A stretch of 64,000 nucleotides of DNA from Anagrus nilaparvatae (GCA_022575985.1 JAKSXM010000266.1:186001-250000); one strand, 5' to 3'. Numbered from the stretch's first letter, positions 54,218 through 64,000 are shown. Notes: a model not told the origin generated them from the letters alone. Made by a program: numbers and translations.

Positions 54218-55983
54218 TCGTTTCCCGAATTTTGGCTGGTGCCTTGTTCAAATCTTTTCTTCCTACAAAAATCTACCGTGTGGCCTCTCATTTTGCAGTA
54301 TGTACAACTTCTTGAATAATATTCCTGTCTTGGACAAGAAGCCTGGTTGTGACCCATTGTGTTGCAATTTTCGCAGTAGAGTTGGTTCCTTTGTTGTGAT
54401 GCTTCTGTGGAAAATAATTCTTGGCAGTCTTGTACTTTATGGCCTGGTCGTTTGCAATATTTACAGAGTAACAATGATTTCCTTCTTGTATAGCACTCGT
54501 CAATGTTGTGGCCTCTGCGTGAACAAAATTCACAATGTTTTTCTTCTGGTACCGTCGACGTGGTGTGTATGCTCCGAGGAACACCCTGAGATCTGCAAAA
54601 ATTTGCTGCATGACCCCATTTTCCACATTGTCCGCAATAAGGTGCATTTCTAGACATTGGTGTCCTGGAAGGTTGCGCGTTCCTTGAGTGCCCCATCTCA
54701 TGACAATCCTGAGAATGATGACCTCCATTACAATGCCTACAAATTAACCCCTTTCCATAACCTGCACACTGTCTCGTGTTATGAAATCTTGAACCGCATT
54801 CTCGACACGGGTCTTCAAAATTACAGCTGCATACGTAACAGTTAGCTTCTGCTGTTGCACTGTTGCAAATTCCTGTACAGCCGCTGGTTTCTTGAGCTTC
54901 ATATGCAGGAAACGCGAGTCTTGTTCTCTCCCTGTTGGTAGGATAGCTCGTGGAAGGCTCATTCTCCTGCCGCAACAGTCGTACCGCCTCGTTTTCTCGC
55001 TCTATCTCAGTAGCCTCACGTACCATTGCTCTCAGAGTTGCTGGATTTCCCATCTTTTGCTTGATCTCTTCCTTGAGGCCACGCTTGAAACACTCCATAG
55101 CTGATTCATTGGTTGAATTTCTAAATATCTCCAAAGCTTCTGCAGTAGGTGAATTTCGAATTCGGTAGGTGTCAACTATTTTCAATGCCAATTCTTTTAC
55201 TCTGTTGGCGTAAGATATGACATTTTCGCCCTTCTTTTGTACTATTACACCGAGCGATCCTTGTAGCTGAAGAATTGATGAGGATGAGTGGTAATATTCT
55301 TTCAAATATTGTTTGAACTCTTCAAGGGTGTTGAATTGTTCCCCCGCTATAAACTTACGAACTTCACCCTCCAATTTGCTCCTTAAAAGTCTGACTAAGA
55401 CTATTTCAGAGTTAGGGTCAACCATGGAAAAAGCTAAATCACATCCTTCTAAGAAATCTCCCAATGAAATATTATAACCGTCATAAACAGGGACGACCCC
55501 TATTACATCACGCATGGCTACGTTAGCTGGATGAGCCATGATTCTAGGTGGTAGTTCTCTTATTTGTCTTAGAATATTTTGTATTAATGGGTGTCCCGGG
55601 GCGGCGGCTTGTTGTATCACTGGTACGGGTTCTTGGTCGGGAATTTGAACTTCGTTTGGATTCAAGTGCTGTGGTTCGTCTGGCTGGTGGGCGATTGGTC
55701 TCTCTACCAGAGGAGGTGCTGGTTGTCCTGGTTGATTATGCGCTGGTGGAGGATTTAACTGGATTTCTAAACGTGGCTGTTGTAGACCTACAACTGCAAT
55801 AGGTTCAGCTTCTTCTCCTCGTGGTATTTGTCTGCCTGGTGCAAAAGGATCCCTGAGATTTACCAATTCGTCTTCGAAAATCGCAAGTTGAGCAGGGTTT
55901 ATACCGTTTTGGTCCACCTGATTTGCTTGGTTCCTTCGGGGCCTGTTGTTAGACGGAGCGGCTTGTCTTCCCCTACCAGACAT
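54115..55983 (-). CDS. gag: Gag with seven zinc knuckles
   Basis: 622 codons, start MSGRGRQAAPSNNRPRRNQA (Arg/Pro-rich N-terminus). A Gln/Pro-rich stretch is followed by a capsid-like domain at about 150-330 (VVPVYDGYNISLGDFLEGCD; YANRVKELALKIVDTYRI). The C-terminal third carries seven knuckles. Six are CX2CX4HX4C (e.g. CGQCGKWGHAANFC, CEFCSRRGHNIDEC, CTYCKMRGHTVDFC) and one is CX2CX3HX4C (CRHCNGGHHSQDC), preceded by further cysteines. Gag packages the RNA and forms the particle. Most retroelement Gags have one to three knuckles, so seven is exceptional. The start lies 17 nt after a consensus splice donor, so gag is read from the unspliced RNA. Confidence 0.92.
   Translation of the reverse strand: MSGRGRQAAPSNNRPRRNQANQVDQNGINPAQLAIFEDELVNLRDPFAPGRQIPRGEEAEPIAVVGLQQPRLEIQLNPPPAHNQPGQPAPPLVERPIAHQPDEPQHLNPNEVQIPDQEPVPVIQQAAAPGHPLIQNILRQIRELPPRIMAHPANVAMRDVIGVVPVYDGYNISLGDFLEGCDLAFSMVDPNSEIVLVRLLRSKLEGEVRKFIAGEQFNTLEEFKQYLKEYYHSSSSILQLQGSLGVIVQKKGENVISYANRVKELALKIVDTYRIRNSPTAEALEIFRNSTNESAMECFKRGLKEEIKQKMGNPATLRAMVREATEIERENEAVRLLRQENEPSTSYPTNRERTRLAFPAYEAQETSGCTGICNSATAEANCYVCSCNFEDPCRECGSRFHNTRQCAGYGKGLICRHCNGGHHSQDCHEMGHSRNAQPSRTPMSRNAPYCGQCGKWGHAANFCRSQGVPRSIHTTSTVPEEKHCEFCSRRGHNIDECYTRRKSLLLCKYCKRPGHKVQDCQELFSTEASQQRNQLYCENCNTMGHNQASCPRQEYYSRSCTYCKMRGHTVDFCRKKRFEQGTSQNSGNEQRTSASGQGPSAAQIRSVFQSESPRECEYSSWN
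54220..54226 (-). promoter_or_regulatory. -1 ribosomal frameshift slippery site GGGAAAC
   Basis: The heptamer is phased G GGA AAC relative to gag codons, as required for -1 slippage. The -1 frame is open from here through pol, and the zero frame stops at 54115, about 105 nt later. Overlap, phase and heptamer all agree. A downstream pseudoknot or stem is expected in the following GC-richer 60 nt but was not folded. Confidence 0.85.
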
Positions 55984-55994
55984 TTAATCTTAAT

Positions 55995-56000
55995 ACTTAC
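55995..56000 (-). promoter_or_regulatory. Splice donor GTAAGT in the leader (predicted)
   Basis: A perfect donor consensus (AAAAA|GTAAGT) lies 17 nt upstream of the gag ATG. It pairs logically with the acceptors at env and ORF4. Confidence 0.7.
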
Positions 56001-56471
56001 TTTTTGTAAAAATTTTCTTCTGTACTCTTATATATAAAGTTTGCCTTATAACTAAATATTTTAGTGCGGTTTAAAAACTAAGAAAAATGATAAAATTTTT
56101 AGATTTATACAAAAACTTATTTATTTATTCTCAAAATTATATACAATTTACTTCAAGAATCTAGACTAGATTACCTGGGACGAGTATAAGACTGAGCGAA
56201 GCTATAGAAAATTTTTTGATTTATTTTATAACTTTTTTTAAATCATTATATTATTATTTCTTATTTAAAAATAATCCAAGTTAAAACTTAATAGTTTCGT
56301 ATTTAATCATCTGCATAAGTATTATTTTATCGTATATATAGTTTATTTGGTCTAGGAGTAATTGTTTTGTTTTTTAAAATAAATTTAGGCATATTAATGA
56401 AAAAAAATATAATTTATTGAATTATCTATGTATGAAATTGAATATAATTTTTTTTATTTTATTTTTATATT
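56001..56471. other. Leader remnant and junction with the Helitron
   Basis: AT-rich. It contains the 5' leader of the retroelement up to about 56160, then a phrase CTAGACTAGATTACCTGGG at 56161 whose reverse complement ends in CTAG, a possible CTRR-type Helitron 3' end. No LTR sequence matching 45040-46606 is present. Confidence 0.4.
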
Positions 56472-59164
56472 TTAGTGAATATCGTTTTTCAATTTGTGTA
56501 AAAACTTTTGTTTGTCTTTAAAAGAAGCACATAATCGAATAGAGTCGTACCTATATTTGTTGTAATCTTTTATTAGAATTAAATCGTTTATTGATTTAAC
56601 TCTACTTAATTCAATGTAAGTGGTACCTAATTGCCGTTCACTGTCTCCAATATGGAAAAACATTTTATAAATAGTTTGGCCTTGGGATTTATGTATGGTT
56701 ATTGAATATGATAACATAAGTGGTATTTGTATTCGGCTGCATTGTATTTTATTATGTGTCCATGTACGGTTTAGAGGTATTATTGGAAATAGATTTTTAT
56801 ATAAATAGGGTCCTTTATAATTATCAAATTCTACCATGACAGCTTCTGGTAATTGCGGTGGTGAATTATTTTCAGCATAAATTATTTCTCTCACATATCC
56901 TAAAGTACCATTTATTAAACCTCCTTCAGTCCATAAGTTTGCCCGTAACATGACATGACAATTTTTAGATAAGTATAAAACATATTGTAACCCTGATGCT
57001 TTTTCATCAGAACAACGAATGGCTACATTAGGTGCATTTGTGGCTACAATTCTAGCTACTGGGTTTCCTGTGTTTTTCAAATGTTTTTCGTTATGTTCAT
57101 CTACTTGTATGCATTTCGGGTATAAATGTATTGCATTTTCAAACTTATCCAATTCATTTTTTGGTATAACAGTTTGCCGTCTGTTGTGCAATGCTTCATA
57201 GTTTTTTGTGACAGTTCAGCGTTTGCTATTTCATCTAATAACTTAGAATATGGTGTTTCATTACCTTTTTGTCGGTGTGCATTTTGTAAACAGAAATATT
57301 TCTGAAACTCGTTAAAAACAAGTTTTCCTTGTAATTGCATTTTATCAGTATGTTTTTTGGTACTAAATATTGCTGTATATCCTACGGGTGTTAATTGGTT
57401 ATAATCTCCGAATAAGTAACTTTTTGTTTTTAGAGGTTGTGGAAGATTGAAACGACATGTAAGTTTATTTGATTTGTATTTGTAACGTAAGTAATGTTTG
57501 CCATGTATTGTATGTCTTTGCAATCGATTTAATAAATCTATTAAATCGTTTGTCAATCGTTCCTTTTTTATATCTGAAAAATTCTCTTTAGATGGATGAG
57601 AAACGCCTATATCATGTCTTGGGTTAATAGCTAAACAAAAGTTATCAAAATATGTACAAAGTTTTTTTATTTCTTCTTCCGATAAATTATTGTAATCAAA
57701 TGATGGTGCATCTGCTAACTATAATATGCCATGTATATGCGGGGATCCTCTAAATTGCCATTCCCATCTGTACCAAAAATCAGTTACATTAAATATAGGT
57801 TTTATCACATGTTTTATAAATTTTTCCACTCGTATTTTAAAAAAGTAGCTGACTATCGCTAAGTGTAAAGAATATTGTTGTTTTTTTCAATTGTTTGACC
57901 ATGGTTATTAGTTCTTCACATCGTTGATACCAATAACTGTTAGTTTACTTTAATTTATTTTAGATGAATAAACCATTACATGTTTCCAGAAGTTTTTATC
58001 GTTTTTTAATTTATCTTTTAGCTGTTCTATAGTGCATTCTTGTAATTTTGCTTTGTTTACGTACATTCCTGCTTTTTGTAACATTCCGTGTCGCATTACG
58101 GTATTCATAGCAAAAAATCTGAATCTTGGATCTTGTGCAAATCTTTTATCTTTATATTTTATAAGATGTTTGAAATATTCGTCTAAAGTCACTTTGATTT
58201 CTCTAGTTTGTGAAAAGTCTGCTACTCCTCGAGGAAATAAATGTGCGAATGCACAAGCTATGTAACCTTCCGTGGTAAATTCATTAATTGGATCCTTTTC
58301 TAAAGTTGGGTAATTTAAATTTAATTCTTCTTTTATCCTATTATCTTGATTAATAATTGATATATTCTGTATATTTGATTCAGTTAATGTATTATCATAA
58401 ATTTCTGATGAATTGTCCGATTTGTTAGAATTATTGTCCAGATTTTCCATCTTATTAATTTCTAAAGATTGTAATTCATTACCTATGTTTCTATTATTTG
58501 GTAACTGTTTTAAAATATCCTCATCTATTTCAATATCTTTGTAATAAATATTATTTAATTTTAGCCATACAAGTGCATTTCTTATTTTATCAGAACGCAC
58601 TTTGAAATCACTAAATCCACTTGGTGTTTCTTTATGAAAAATTAATGCAGATGGTAAATTATTTGGATGTATCGGTAATTTGTTAATATATTCATTAATA
58701 TATTGTCGAAAGTTAATTATGTTTCCAGAGTTTGAATACTGATTTCCTTTAATTCTGTAAATTTTAATTATCGGATGTATTCTTGCTATCAACATTTGTT
58801 CTATATAACTTAAATCGCATAATTCATCGGGTACCGCATCCGGATCCATATTATTATCAGCAGTAAATTTGTTTGATTTTTTGCAATTGGTGCAGATGTT
58901 ATTTTTATCCGTATGAATATCATAAAATGATCTGTTACATTTGATGAATTCTTCTGTGACTATATTTTGACATTCTTTGTCAAATGAATTTCCTGCTTTG
59001 ATTGTTTTATCCGTGAATATGTTCGGTAATTCGAAATTATTTGATTAACTATTTTGATTATCCTGAATTTTATTTGTTTTGGCTTTATTTAATCTTCTTG
59101 GTGTTAAATATTTTCTATGCATAATATTACGTTGTTTAGTTGATTTTTTCGTAACTTTAGGCAT
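56472..59164 (-). pseudogene. Helitron Rep/helicase, decayed and internally deleted
   Basis: Start codon at 59164, soon followed by a stop. The N-terminal region includes CTNCKKS and the Helitron-specific domain (57950-58849; EQMLIARIHPIIKIYRIKG). The rolling-circle HUH motif is visible as RGSPHIHGIL at about 57735, but the next codon, normally Trp, is TAG. 57101-57556 leads directly into helicase sequence (SYLFGDYNQLTPVGYTAIFS), with the Walker A part missing. 56472-57191 holds the C-terminal Pif1-like helicase motifs (TIHKSQGQTI; YIELSRVKS). Rep nicks and the helicase unwinds DNA during rolling-circle transposition. Loss of Walker A and the stops make this copy inactive. Confidence 0.88.
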
Positions 59165-59569
59165 TTTTCTGCTGAAATTTGTAATATAAGCTATGTAATT
59201 ATATGTGTTCAAATATAGTTAAATTAATTTGAAATTCGTAAATAATATATTTGGCAAAATGTTTTTCATTTTAATTTTTTGTTTTGAAAATTATAATTTT
59301 AAGAATATTTTCTCCTTATAAATTATGAAATTGTGAAATTTCAAATTAATTTTTAATTACAGTAATAATTCATTTTAATTATTTACTTATATTTTGGGTA
59401 ATTAATTTATTTAAAATCGTTTTTTATTACCTAAGAAATCCTTTTGTAAATTTAGAAACGTACATTGTTAAAAACAATTCCGGTAATTTTACGATAAAAT
59501 TGTAAATTAATAATAATTTTATAAAATTTAAAAAAAATTCTTAATTTTTCGATAAAAATCGGAAGTTTA
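59165..59569. other. AT-rich flank, probably the Helitron 5' region
   Basis: No gene seen. A Helitron 5' TC terminus could not be placed. Confidence 0.35.
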
Positions 59570-59940
59570 AGGTATTCATACCAGTACATGAAGGGTTAAG
59601 GATTTTCTTTTATTAAATGTGAAATATTTAATAAATAATTTTGTCTTGGAAAATCGGAAAATATACTGGGTCAAAAAAATGAAAATTTTTATCCAGAAAA
59701 ATGTTTTTTTCAATTGAAAACCCTTTAGGCAATGTAAAATGTTTATTCCAATATATTTTGGATTCGCTATTTTGGAAAATATTTTCGGTAAAAAAAATAA
59801 AAATTTTCGACAATAATAACATTTTATAAATCTCAAAATCCCCCCAGACAATGTAAAAAGCTTATTTGGTTGTGTTTTTTGGTTTGCCATCTTGGAAAAT
59901 TGGAAAATTGTTTTTGGTGAAAAATCTCAAACCTCTAGGA
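59570..59940 (+). repeat. Satellite-like array, unit about 125 bp (part 1)
   Basis: Three diverged units are marked by TTGGAAAATCGGAAAAT-type words near 59643, 59770 and 59890, each followed by a GTAAAAAATGTTTATT-type block. They belong to the same family as 60390-60840. Confidence 0.65.
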
Positions 59941-60389
59941 TATCAGAATTTTTGATAGAGAAGACTAAAATACTTTAAAAAGTTTCGCATTTTAACTACA
60001 AGAAAACAGTTTTGAACACTTTTAAACACTTTTAAACACATTTGATGAGTTTTTATTTTTGACAGGGAAAATTTTTTGGTTAGTAATAAAATTTGCAAAT
60101 TTTTTTCTTTAATTTTTGTGTGAAGGTAGTTGCTGGGTCATTTGTAAAATACCGTACAGTGACATGTCAGTTTCCACGTAGGTAAAGCAGAGCTAAAAAG
60201 TTTGACAACTCCGCAAAGAATATATTACTATATAAGGCTATACACATACGATTTTTTTTTTTACATATAGAAATAATTCTATGCTGTTAGCTATACAATG
60301 TTGCAGAGTAAAAAATGTGTTGAAAAAATCTTCGGTTTATTTAACTTTTAATTACATTTTCTTTTATTATAAAACCGACGATCATCATA
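59941..60389. other. Spacer between satellite blocks
   Basis: AT-rich. No gene seen. Confidence 0.35.
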
Positions 60390-60840
60390 TTTTTCACCTA
60401 AAATTCATTTTTCTCGTCCTAAAAAACCCCCTTGTAAAGTGAAAAGTTGATGTTTTCAAGTTTTTCAATCAGCTATCCTGGAAAATCCGAAAATTTGTTG
60501 TGTTGAAAAATTCAATATTTCCACCTAAAATTCATTTTTCACGCCCTATAAAACTCCTTTGTAAAGTTAAAAGTTGGTTTTTTAAAGTTTAATGGTCCGC
60601 TGTCTTGGAAAATCGGAAAATTTGTTGGTTGGAAAAATTGAATTGTTTTTCACCCAAAATTCATTTTTCTCGCCTTAAAAAACTCCCTTGTAAAGTTAAA
60701 AGTTGGTTTTTTTAAGTTTAATCGTCCACCATCTTGGAAAATCGGAAAATTTGTTGGGTTGAAAAATTCAATATTTTCACCCAAAAGTTATTTTTCTCGC
60801 CTTAAAAAACTCCCTTGTAAAGTTAAAAGTTCGTTCCCGC
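60390..60840 (+). repeat. Satellite-like array, unit about 128 bp (part 2)
   Basis: About 3.5 well-conserved units contain TGGAAAATCGGAAAATTTGT, a CACCCAAAATTCATTTTTCT-like block and CTCCCTTGTAAAGTTAAAAG. Markers lie at about 60476, 60603 and 60733. Confidence 0.85.
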
Positions 60841-60987
60841 CCATTCCCCCGAATACCAATCCCCGAATGGACATTTTCCCGATGACTTTTTCCCCTACGT
60901 CCATTCTCCCGAATTTAAAAAACGGACAGTTCCCCGAGAAACCTAATACCCGAAAATCTTTTTCCCGAAAAAGTTTTACCCGAAAAT
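60840..60987 (+). repeat. Cluster of interspersed CCCGAA motifs
   Basis: Eight CCCGA words within 150 bp are separated by varied A/T-rich fill (e.g. TTCCCGATG, CTCCCGAATT, TTCCCGAAAAA). It looks like a degenerate minisatellite. Confidence 0.7.
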
Positions 60988-61790
60988 AATAAATGACATT
61001 ATATGGGTCAATATTTGTGAACTGTATATGACTTTGCATGGGTGGGTCTCGAAATGTACTCCAAAGTATGTTTGGTCGAAAGTATATATAAAAAAAATAA
61101 TTTTCCCCAATTTTTAGCTTTTTAGATCCAATCCTCTATTTTTTACAGCGATTTTTGTTTTTTTCAATTTTTTGAAATTTTTAATTTTTGAGAAATTGAT
61201 GTTCATTAATTTTTCTCGCAAACGCGCACTTTACAATAAAATTTTTTTTCCTTATAGTATCCCATAGGAAATTTCCCGTAGAATTCGATTCTGGGGTCCA
61301 AATTTTTTTTTGAACTGCGCATGCGCGAGAAAATCAACTTTCTTGCTTTGCCTTTTCTAGCTTATATGCCTCAGCTGCAGACAGCTCAATTTTCATCCTG
61401 TTGGTCTCAAATTGTAGGTTTTTTCATATACTTTCAGCATATGAAATCATTTTTTTGGGTAAATTTAATTTAAAAGCACTAAAATTGAAAAATAGCGATT
61501 TTTAAAAAATCATTTTTCACAAATTTTGAATTTTCCGCCAAGTCACGTGACCAAATGAAAATCTGACTGAAAATTCGGATTCAGAGGAAAATTTTACATA
61601 AGCATACCAATTTTTGTCTTATTTCATTAAAAAGTTTCTAAGATATCCCATTTTAAAGATAAAGATTAAAATTGACTTTTTTAAAAAACCCTAAAAATGG
61701 GACTCTGACTTTAATTATCATATCTGTTAAACAAATAATTATAAAAAGACGAATAAAAATTTTTTGGAAACTAAGGGCTTGTAAAAAATT
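60988..61790. other. Spacer without a gene
   Basis: AT-rich sequence of the same style as the repeats to the right. No coding signal. Confidence 0.35.
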
Positions 61791-61794
61791 TTTG

Positions 61795-64000
61795 AGGCCT
61801 ATAGAATTCGTTTCTTTTAAAAATTAGAATTTTGGCAGCAATTTCAAAATTGGTCATTTTTGGGTAAGAATAGGGATTTGGTTTATTGACTATCGCCATG
61901 AGAGAATTAACAACAAATAAATGTGGTGTACGGTAAATAAATGTTGATACGTATATCGAAAAAATGAGACCAATTGGAAGTATTTTGGTTAGCTGGCGAG
62001 GTTGCAGCTTTGTATTAAAGATTATGAAAAAAACGAGGGGCAACTGACTCGAGATACCTTACGGCCTCGCACGGACTCTCAGCTGCCATGGTCTCGCAAG
62101 GTCTCGCAGGGTCTCTCCGGCCTCGCACGGCCTCGCGCGGTCTCTCAGGGTCTCTCCGGCCTTGCACGGCCTCGCACGGCCTCGCATGGTCTCGCTGGGT
62201 CTCTCTGGCCTCGCACGGTCTCGCAGGGTATCTCCGGCCTCGCTAGGCCTCGCATGGACTCGCAAGGCCTCGCATAACCTAAAAGTTCTATAATGGCTTC
62301 TAAAGGTCTGCTAAGATCTTGAAAAGTCTACAATGCCTCAAAAAGCTTGAAAAAGTCTTACAAGGGGAGTTAAATACATTTGGAACATCAAATTACACCA
62401 AATGGTTATGGATGAGTTTAATATGTTGAAAAACATGCCGGCTACCCTCCGTTCATTCCAATGGGCCTTCAGGGCCTAGAAACGCAGGGTTCAATGTTAT
62501 AAAATAGAATTTTTTGGTAATTTTCAATCAAACGCTTAAATTCGCAAGTTAACCAAAACACTTCTGGTAGGTCTCATTTTTTTGGTGTAAGTGTCACCTT
62601 TCAAACACCATAAACCGGAATTTTTAATCTATAATTTTCTCATCAATGTAGCCAATTAACCAAATAGCCATTTTTGGCTGAAAATGGTCAATTTTTAAAT
62701 TGCTGCCAAATTCGTAATTTCTGAAAAAAGGATTTTATATGATTCGAAAAATTCCTACAAGCTTCAAATTACCAAAAATTTTTTATTTGTCTCATTTCCT
62801 TGAGTCGTTTTTAAGATATGGCCCTTCAAAGTCAACATTAAAAATGAGCGTTTTTAAAAAATCATAAAATTGGGACTTCAACTTCAAATTATCATATCTG
62901 ATTAACAAATAATTGAAAAAATTTTTGAAAATTTGAAGCTTGTAATAGTATATTTACGGCTCGTGTCCAGAAAAATAAAGAATGGCCCAAATCGCACGTT
63001 AAACTGCGGTTTGGGTCATTCTTTATTTATAAACAAGGGCCGTATAAAATTTTTCTGCGACAGTAGCAAGAAATTTCTATTTCCTTTCTATTTATAACCC
63101 ATTTTCTTCAAAAATTATAAATTTGGCAGCCATTTAAAAATTGGTCATTTTTAACGAAAAATTGACTATAATGATAAGAGAATTATTAATGATAAAATAT
63201 TCTGGTTTACTAATATAAATTAAATATTTCTGTTTGACTTTCAAAGCAATTTGAGATCATTAGCAGGGTGTTGATATGTAATTGTACACATTGTGGGTGT
63301 AATTTTATTTCTTAATGTTAATTTTAACATGTGTCAGGATTCCCAAAAAGAATTTGGAAGAAATTTTTCACAAAATAGATAAAGTAAAAGTTCTCCACAG
63401 TATTTATTTGACACTGAATTTTGGTGTACAATTTAATTTTACTTTTCATTTTTAGCACAAAATTTAGGTTAATGCGAGGCCGTACGAGGCCGGGTGAGTC
63501 CGTAAGGTATCTCAAGTCAGTAGCCCCTCGGAAAAAAATCCTATTTTATAACATTGTCGTATTTTGTAGCTATTCTATCTTATTCTCAATTTTCCGAATT
63601 TTCTAGTTACCTAATGAAAATTTTGACAAAATTTTCGGATTCCTCGAGAAATTTTACAAAAGACCCTCTTTTTGGAAAAGTTTTGGAACTTTCCGTAACG
63701 CTATAGAAATAAAAGAAATTGCAAAATACTGAATAACTACAAAATACCACAATGTTATCAAATAGAATTTTTTTGTAATCTTTAATACAAAGCTGCAAAC
63801 TTGCCAGTTAACCAAAATAATTCCAATTGGTCTCATTTTTTTGGTATAAGTGTCACCATTCAGTTACCGCACACTGCAATTATTTGTCGCTAAATCTCTC
63901 ATGCCGATAGTCAATAAACCAAATGCCTATTCTTACCCCAAAATGACCAATTTTGAAATTGCTGACAACATTCTAATTTTTAAAAGAAACGAGTTCTATA
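61795..64000. repeat. Large inverted-repeat complex with three to four copies of one unit
   Basis: The segment 61795-62080 matches the reverse complement of 63475-63530 plus 63765-64000. Shared stretches include ATTTCAAAATTGGTCATTTT, GAGACCAATTGGAA and the boundary GAGATACCTTACGG. Another copy in the 63.8-kb orientation lies at 62490-62735, and a partial copy in the opposite orientation at 63100-63240. The right arm continues past the window edge. No transposase gene is visible. Confidence 0.8.
62053..62280 (+). repeat. GC-rich decamer array
   Basis: About 22 degenerate units of roughly 10 bp (GGCCTCGCAC, GGTCTCGCAG, GGTCTCTCCG). It is the most GC-rich stretch of the window and is embedded in very AT-rich DNA. 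Apparent Arg/Leu-repeat proteins on both strands are a by-product of the period. Confidence 0.9.

Larger units (their letters stand above)
45040..56160 (-). mobile_element. Errantivirus-like Ty3/gypsy retroelement with four ORFs
   Basis: Order on the minus strand: leader with splice donor (55995-56000), gag (54115-55983), pol by -1 frameshift (49910 onward), env (47900-49879), a fourth ORF (46914-47705), polypurine tract (46607-46617) and 3' LTR (45040-46606). All four reading frames are uninterrupted, which marks it as the youngest retroelement here. Two defects are visible. The reverse transcriptase active site has Asn for the first Asp, and the 5' LTR is missing, with a Helitron abutting the leader near 56161. 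The combination of gypsy-type Pol, chuvirus-like Env and a spliced accessory gene is unusual. Confidence 0.85.

Noticed and set aside
54657..55802. Plus-strand frames opposite gag
   Set aside because: They are antisense shadows of the intact gag.
56001..56471. 5' LTR of the intact-ORF retroelement
   Set aside because: No match to either end or the body of the 45040-46606 LTR could be found.
62002..62277. Arg/Leu-repeat proteins on both strands of the GC-rich block
   Set aside because: They arise from a 10-bp DNA period read in several frames, with no independent coding evidence.

Overview
This is AT-rich nuclear DNA (roughly three quarters A+T) from a eukaryote, most likely an insect or another arthropod. 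The evidence is Ty3/gypsy-errantivirus-like retroelements with envelope genes of two unrelated fusion-protein types, R1-like non-LTR retrotransposons, a Helitron, palindromic foldback/MITE elements, AT-rich satellites, and GT-AG introns with T-rich acceptors. No bacterial-style operons were seen. I cannot name the species.

Layout. 1-1.6 kb (minus): a gag/integrase remnant of a gypsy-type element. 2.07-2.55 kb (plus): two GC-rich exons of an unrecognised gene interrupted by an amber codon. 4.0-12.5 kb (minus): a decayed gypsy/errantivirus-like element (integrase, RNase H, RT, a tandem-repeat spacer, protease, gag), interrupted by a 486-bp palindromic MITE. A baculovirus-F-like envelope pseudogene lies unexpectedly upstream of its gag.

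12.6-26.6 kb is nearly free of recognisable retroelement coding. It holds (i) an intact four-exon gene (12752-13453) for a 155-residue secreted/membrane protein with an EB-like cysteine-rich ectodomain; (ii) decayed duplicated short exons (15.1-15.9 kb); (iii) a four-exon JmjC plus C2H2 zinc-finger gene (18783-21190), now carrying two in-frame stops; (iv) about 15 copies of a repeat centred on the palindrome TTGCTTGAAATTTCAAGCAA; (v) a 12-bp motif, CCTATTTCAACC, recurring in exons and non-coding DNA; (vi) two identical 33-bp hairpins; and (vii) a 110-residue coiled-coil ORF on the minus strand. This is the least conventional part of the window.

27.3-32.1 kb holds fragments of R1-like LINEs in both orientations. 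32.1-38.6 kb is AT-rich with satellite repeats and a tRNA-like SINE. 38666-39635 is a 970-bp foldback element with a 4-bp target duplication. 39.8-44.7 kb (plus) is a decayed gypsy element with an Asn-rich Gag tail.

45040-56160 (minus) is the best-preserved element: 3' LTR, polypurine tract, accessory ORF, Env, Pol and Gag. Gag has seven zinc knuckles. Pol is entered by a -1 frameshift at a GGGAAAC slippery heptamer. Env resembles the class III fusion glycoproteins of chuvirus-like (Monjiviricetes) viruses. A fourth ORF encodes a Cys-rich protein of unknown function. A consensus splice donor sits just before gag, and acceptors sit at env and at ORF4, suggesting a complex-retrovirus-like spliced transcript set. 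The reverse transcriptase has Asn in place of the first catalytic Asp (YMND), so this copy is probably not autonomous. No 5' LTR is visible; a decayed Helitron (56472-59164, minus) abuts the leader. 59.5-64 kb is satellite and inverted-repeat DNA, including a GC-rich decamer array.
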